From positions 1 through 64,000 of the forward strand of contig NZ_VRUU01000007.1 of assembly GCF_008039875.1 (NCBI RefSeq): DNA of 64,000 nt. Reading direction: 5' to 3'. This document shows positions 61,582-64,000 of the stretch, in pieces (position 1 is the first letter of the stretch; the number at the start of each line of letters is the position of its first letter). The notes below the pieces were generated by a model. It was not told the origin of the DNA, searched no databases, and saw nothing but the letters and a program-made list of their open reading frames with translations. The stretch is from Methylobacterium sp. WL119. Its GTDB lineage: Bacteria; Pseudomonadota; Alphaproteobacteria; Rhizobiales; Beijerinckiaceae. Made by a program: the position numbers and the translations under genes.

Positions 61582-61863
61582 CGGAAACGCTCCTCAGCCC
61601 ATCAACGCCTTACCCAAAAACCCGCCGCCAACCGACGGGGCGTAGATCTCAGCTCCAGCAGGCAACGACAAATAAAACCGATTGTCGATGGGCATATTTC
61701 TATATCCCAAGATCGACTACGCCGTATTATATTTACACTCCATCTGAAAAATAAATAATATCGTTGAAAGCACTGACTTGACCTTAAGTATCGAATCAAT
61801 AAATTCACAGATTGTTTTGTTAGACGGTGTTTGATTGTTAATAATTTTTAATTAGGAACGATC
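61582..61863. other. AT-rich intergenic stretch
   Basis: No gene is seen. From about 61740 it is very AT-rich (TTAATAATTTTTAATTAGG), unlike the GC-rich core, consistent with foreign DNA between two transposase remnants. The stop codon of the GNAT-like gene lies at its right edge. Confidence 0.45.
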
Positions 61864-62886
61864 TCAGTCTATTGAAGATTTGTAATAAAAATCAACTGTG
61901 CTGGTCGGAAAGTATGAGATCCTTAAGTCTTGGCGGTAACGATGTCGCGTTGTGTATTTCGATTCTCGATCCCGAATTGGGTTGGGATCACTTCCAAGCA
62001 CGAATTTTCCATTGGGCGATCGGTTGAAAAGTCTCGCAAGCATTTCGAGAACGAGAAATGATCCGCAGCCCCTGACGTTATCATCCGAGGCGCCGTCCAT
62101 GTAGAAATCCAAAGCACCGAACTGGATCCCGCTAAAGATCGCCTTATTCGATTTATTGATTTGCAATCTAGCGCTATACGAATTGCTTCCAGAACTCAGC
62201 AATCGAGTAAGGTACATCCTTACCATCCCATAAAGACTGCACTTGACCGACTTTCTTCGATACATCTTGTATCGACTGAAAACCAGAGACGGAATATGGC
62301 GTATGAATTGTATACCAGTCTTTATTTCTATATCATAATTTTGAGTATTTTCTGCAAAATATTTAATGTTCCTTCGGATGTTGTTGCTAACGTTTTTTAC
62401 ATAATGATTCCACGTCGGCCATTGAGAAAAATCCACCGCTTCGACGACATGGTCATGGACTTCGATAATATAAGCTCCTCGAATACACTCAATCTCGTCT
62501 TCTCGCGGATCTTCTAGATTGAAACGTGACCCATAAACGTATCGTCCGTCACCCAGAGCTTCAAGAGCCATTCTCATAGCCTCACTCCAAAGATGCTCAT
62601 GACCTTGAAGGAGACAAATTCCTGGGTGAAACTTTAGGTTCCTAAAACCTTTTGTGATCAAAAATTGGCCGATTTTCTTTTTCGTTCCTGATTCACCGTT
62701 GGTCCAAATATCAAATCTGTGAATACGAAAAACTCCCTGCTCCAATGCTGCCGTGACTCGTGCGTGCCGAATGGTTGCCTGATAGGTCGCCCCGCACGCC
62801 ATTGCGAACTCGTCGAACAGATCTTCGGTCACGGTTGATTTTACAACAAAGATGTCAGGTTTTTTATTATATACTCTATGATACAT
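61864..62886 (-). CDS. GNAT/FemAB-like protein of foreign composition
   Basis: The 340-residue protein is encoded with strongly AT-biased codons, quite unlike the core genes. NHYVKNVSNNIRRNIKYFAE resembles the S-x-N-x-R-R-x-I/L-R/K motif of FemAB and GNAT_6 (BcsL-like) acyltransferases. GALDFYMDGASDDN, then GCGSFLVLEMLARLF fits the C-terminal part of that fold. The ATG at 62886 is chosen because GAGG lies 7 bases before it; the first ATG is at 62898. Such proteins often attach acyl or aminoacyl groups to polysaccharides or cell-wall precursors. The assignment is tentative. Confidence 0.55.
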   Translation of the reverse strand: MYHRVYNKKPDIFVVKSTVTEDLFDEFAMACGATYQATIRHARVTAALEQGVFRIHRFDIWTNGESGTKKKIGQFLITKGFRNLKFHPGICLLQGHEHLWSEAMRMALEALGDGRYVYGSRFNLEDPREDEIECIRGAYIIEVHDHVVEAVDFSQWPTWNHYVKNVSNNIRRNIKYFAENTQNYDIEIKTGIQFIRHIPSLVFSRYKMYRRKSVKCSLYGMVRMYLTRLLSSGSNSYSARLQINKSNKAIFSGIQFGALDFYMDGASDDNVRGCGSFLVLEMLARLFNRSPNGKFVLGSDPNPIRDRESKYTTRHRYRQDLRISYFPTSTVDFYYKSSID

Positions 62887-63680
62887 ATCGCACCTCATTT
62901 ATCGATTTACATGCGATCGACTAAACTGCTACAGTGGTTGACAGCTAAATAGATCCTTGATAATAATTCGCACTCCTGAACCCCATTTTTCAGATCAATA
63001 GTTTTGGTAAAATCATTTTTAGCTGATGCTGGAACTGCGTCGAATCTTTCGATGTGCTAGAATGCGTTCAAATACGCGCCCAATACGGTATTTACAACCA
63101 AAGCAAACAGGCTATTTGTAGATTGCTTGGCTCGTTGGTGGATTTCCAGATCCGCAATCGGAGCGCTCTTTGTGGGATGCCTTCAATTTTCCCGTTGAGG
63201 TATAACGCAATCTTCAGAGCGGCGTAAACAGTTTAAGGCATCTTCGCAGTGAACTAACGCCGCATGGAGATCTCGGATTTGCCCTTTCATAGGGGGCAGC
63301 TTCGTCAATCACCCGACGCCATCAATGCAGGAAAGGCTCGAATGAAGCATCCAGGGTTTACGATCTGATCGAACCATACCTGCATCTATCGGAGAACGGC
63401 GACCCGCGGGTGAAGCTCGCTTCCTCGATAGAATTCGAAATTTGGCCTGTCCCCTGAATGTCCATCTTCCTCAAGGTATGGCTTTAAGCCATGCGGAAGC
63501 GAATTTGCACCCACGGCTGCCGCTCGGCCGAACGGGACGCAGATCGGGAAGTTGACGTCCCAGGTATAGGGCAGATTAGGCTCGTTCGATGCATGCGTCA
63601 TCGACTCGTGCAACGAGACTTTGTCCCGACGCGAGAAATTGTTACGCTTAGGGAATACGCTGACGCAGACCGTCAATCCT
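62887..63680. other. 794-base region between the GNAT-like gene and the IS5 remnant
   Basis: There is no complete gene. The left 200 bases are AT-rich (leader of the GNAT-like gene). On the minus strand an open stretch ending at 63386 reads like protein (ASNEPNLPYTWDVNFPICV, LPHGLKPYLEEDGHSG) but starts inside the IS5 remnant, so it may be a gene cut by the insertion. Its origin is not recognised. Confidence 0.35.
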
Positions 63681-64000
63681 TCATGTTGTCTCAGCTCTGA
63701 ATTTGGTGGCTTGCATAGCCTCCGCCAGCCGCCCGACCTGGGCGCAGTCGTCGGCGTCGGCGGGCGTGACGCGCAGGGCCAGAAGGTGGCCAAGCGTCTC
63801 GACGGCCAAGCGGATCATGGAGCTTTTCTTGCGCTTGGCTTCATCGTAGCCGGCCCGCGCGCCACTCTCGGGCATCGAGCGCAGGGTCCGGCCGTCGAGA
63901 ATGGCGGCACTTGGTTCTGGATTGGGGCCGGTGACGAGGCGCGGCAGCGTACGGGATTCGTCGGCGAGTTGCTCGAAGCCGCAGCCGTTAGCCAGCGCCG
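63681..64000 (-). pseudogene. IS5-family transposase fragment, running off the window
   Basis: The minus-strand frame is open to the window edge. It reads FEQLADESRTLPRLV, AAILDGRTLRSMPESGARAG, YDEAKRKKSSM and LAVETLGHLLALRVTPADAD, as in IS5 (IS1031/IS427-like) transposases around their first catalytic Asp. The frame then ends after QVGRLAEAMQATKFRAETT, well before the second catalytic Asp and Glu, so the copy is truncated at 63681. The 5' part is outside the window. Confidence 0.75.

Noticed and set aside
61602..61808. Short minus-strand frame between the transposase remnants
   Set aside because: Only 68 codons, AT-rich, no ribosome site; probably random.
1..64000. tRNA, rRNA or attachment sites
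   Set aside because: No tRNA-like T-loop string, rRNA segment or att-like direct repeats flanking the AT-rich end were found by eye. A covariance-model scan (for example tRNAscan or Infernal) would be decisive.

Overview
The window is GC-rich DNA with densely packed genes on both strands. Families and gene order point to an alphaproteobacterium of the Rhizobiales/Hyphomicrobiales type, most likely Methylobacterium or a relative. The evidence is a bcsN/bcsS-containing cellulose locus, PrtD-type type I secretion genes, a PaoABC aldehyde oxidoreductase and many LysR/LuxR regulators. This assignment is inferred from gene content only. No rRNA, tRNA or CRISPR array was recognised.

Region 1 (1-4905): the end of a paoB-like gene, paoC, a photolyase-like FAD protein without an antenna domain, and a membrane-anchored metallophosphoesterase. 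Region 2 (5221-10860): a type I secretion cassette made of a Gly/Leu-rich five-repeat secreted protein, an ABC exporter and an HlyD adaptor. Region 3 (10923-21998): metabolic genes. These are pdxI with a divergent LysR gene; a ketopantoate-reductase-like protein; a LysR-controlled catabolic cluster (class III CoA-transferase, HMG-CoA-lyase family protein, MFS transporter); and a homodimeric 2-oxoacid dehydrogenase E1 divergent from an Lrp regulator.

Region 4 (22882-43654) is a polysaccharide/matrix region. It carries a DegT aminotransferase translationally coupled to a flavoprotein, rfbA, manC, ugd, an AraC regulator, a second type I secretion cassette, two divergent LuxR-type regulators with degenerate receivers, a polyprenyl-phosphate sugar-phosphate transferase, a GDP-mannose 3,5-epimerase-like protein and a Wzx-like flippase. 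The substrate gene of the second cassette (beta-helix protein) is interrupted by an in-frame amber codon at 31640-31642.

Region 5 (43882-59341): small proteins and a minus-strand cellulose operon, bcsA-bcsB-bcsZ-TPR-bcsN, with mostly overlapping genes. It is preceded by bcsS and a large membrane sensor whose kinase and receiver domains look degenerate. The PilZ motifs of BcsA also look degenerate. Region 6 (59342-64000): an AT-richer, mobile-element-scarred end with an acyltransferase, a GNAT/FemAB-like protein and broken IS630 and IS5 transposases.

Together, regions 2, 4 and 5 look like a surface-matrix locus: nucleotide-sugar synthesis (dTDP-glucose, GDP-mannose and a GDP-L-galactose-type sugar, UDP-glucuronate), lipid-linked heteropolysaccharide initiation and flipping, cellulose synthesis, and two dedicated exporters of large secreted proteins. 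The clearest anomalies are the amber-split secretion substrate, the exact 104-bp repeat inside the other substrate, the apparent loss of c-di-GMP ligands in BcsA, and a CAACC-N3-GGTTG motif shared by the promoter regions of the repeat protein and bcsS.
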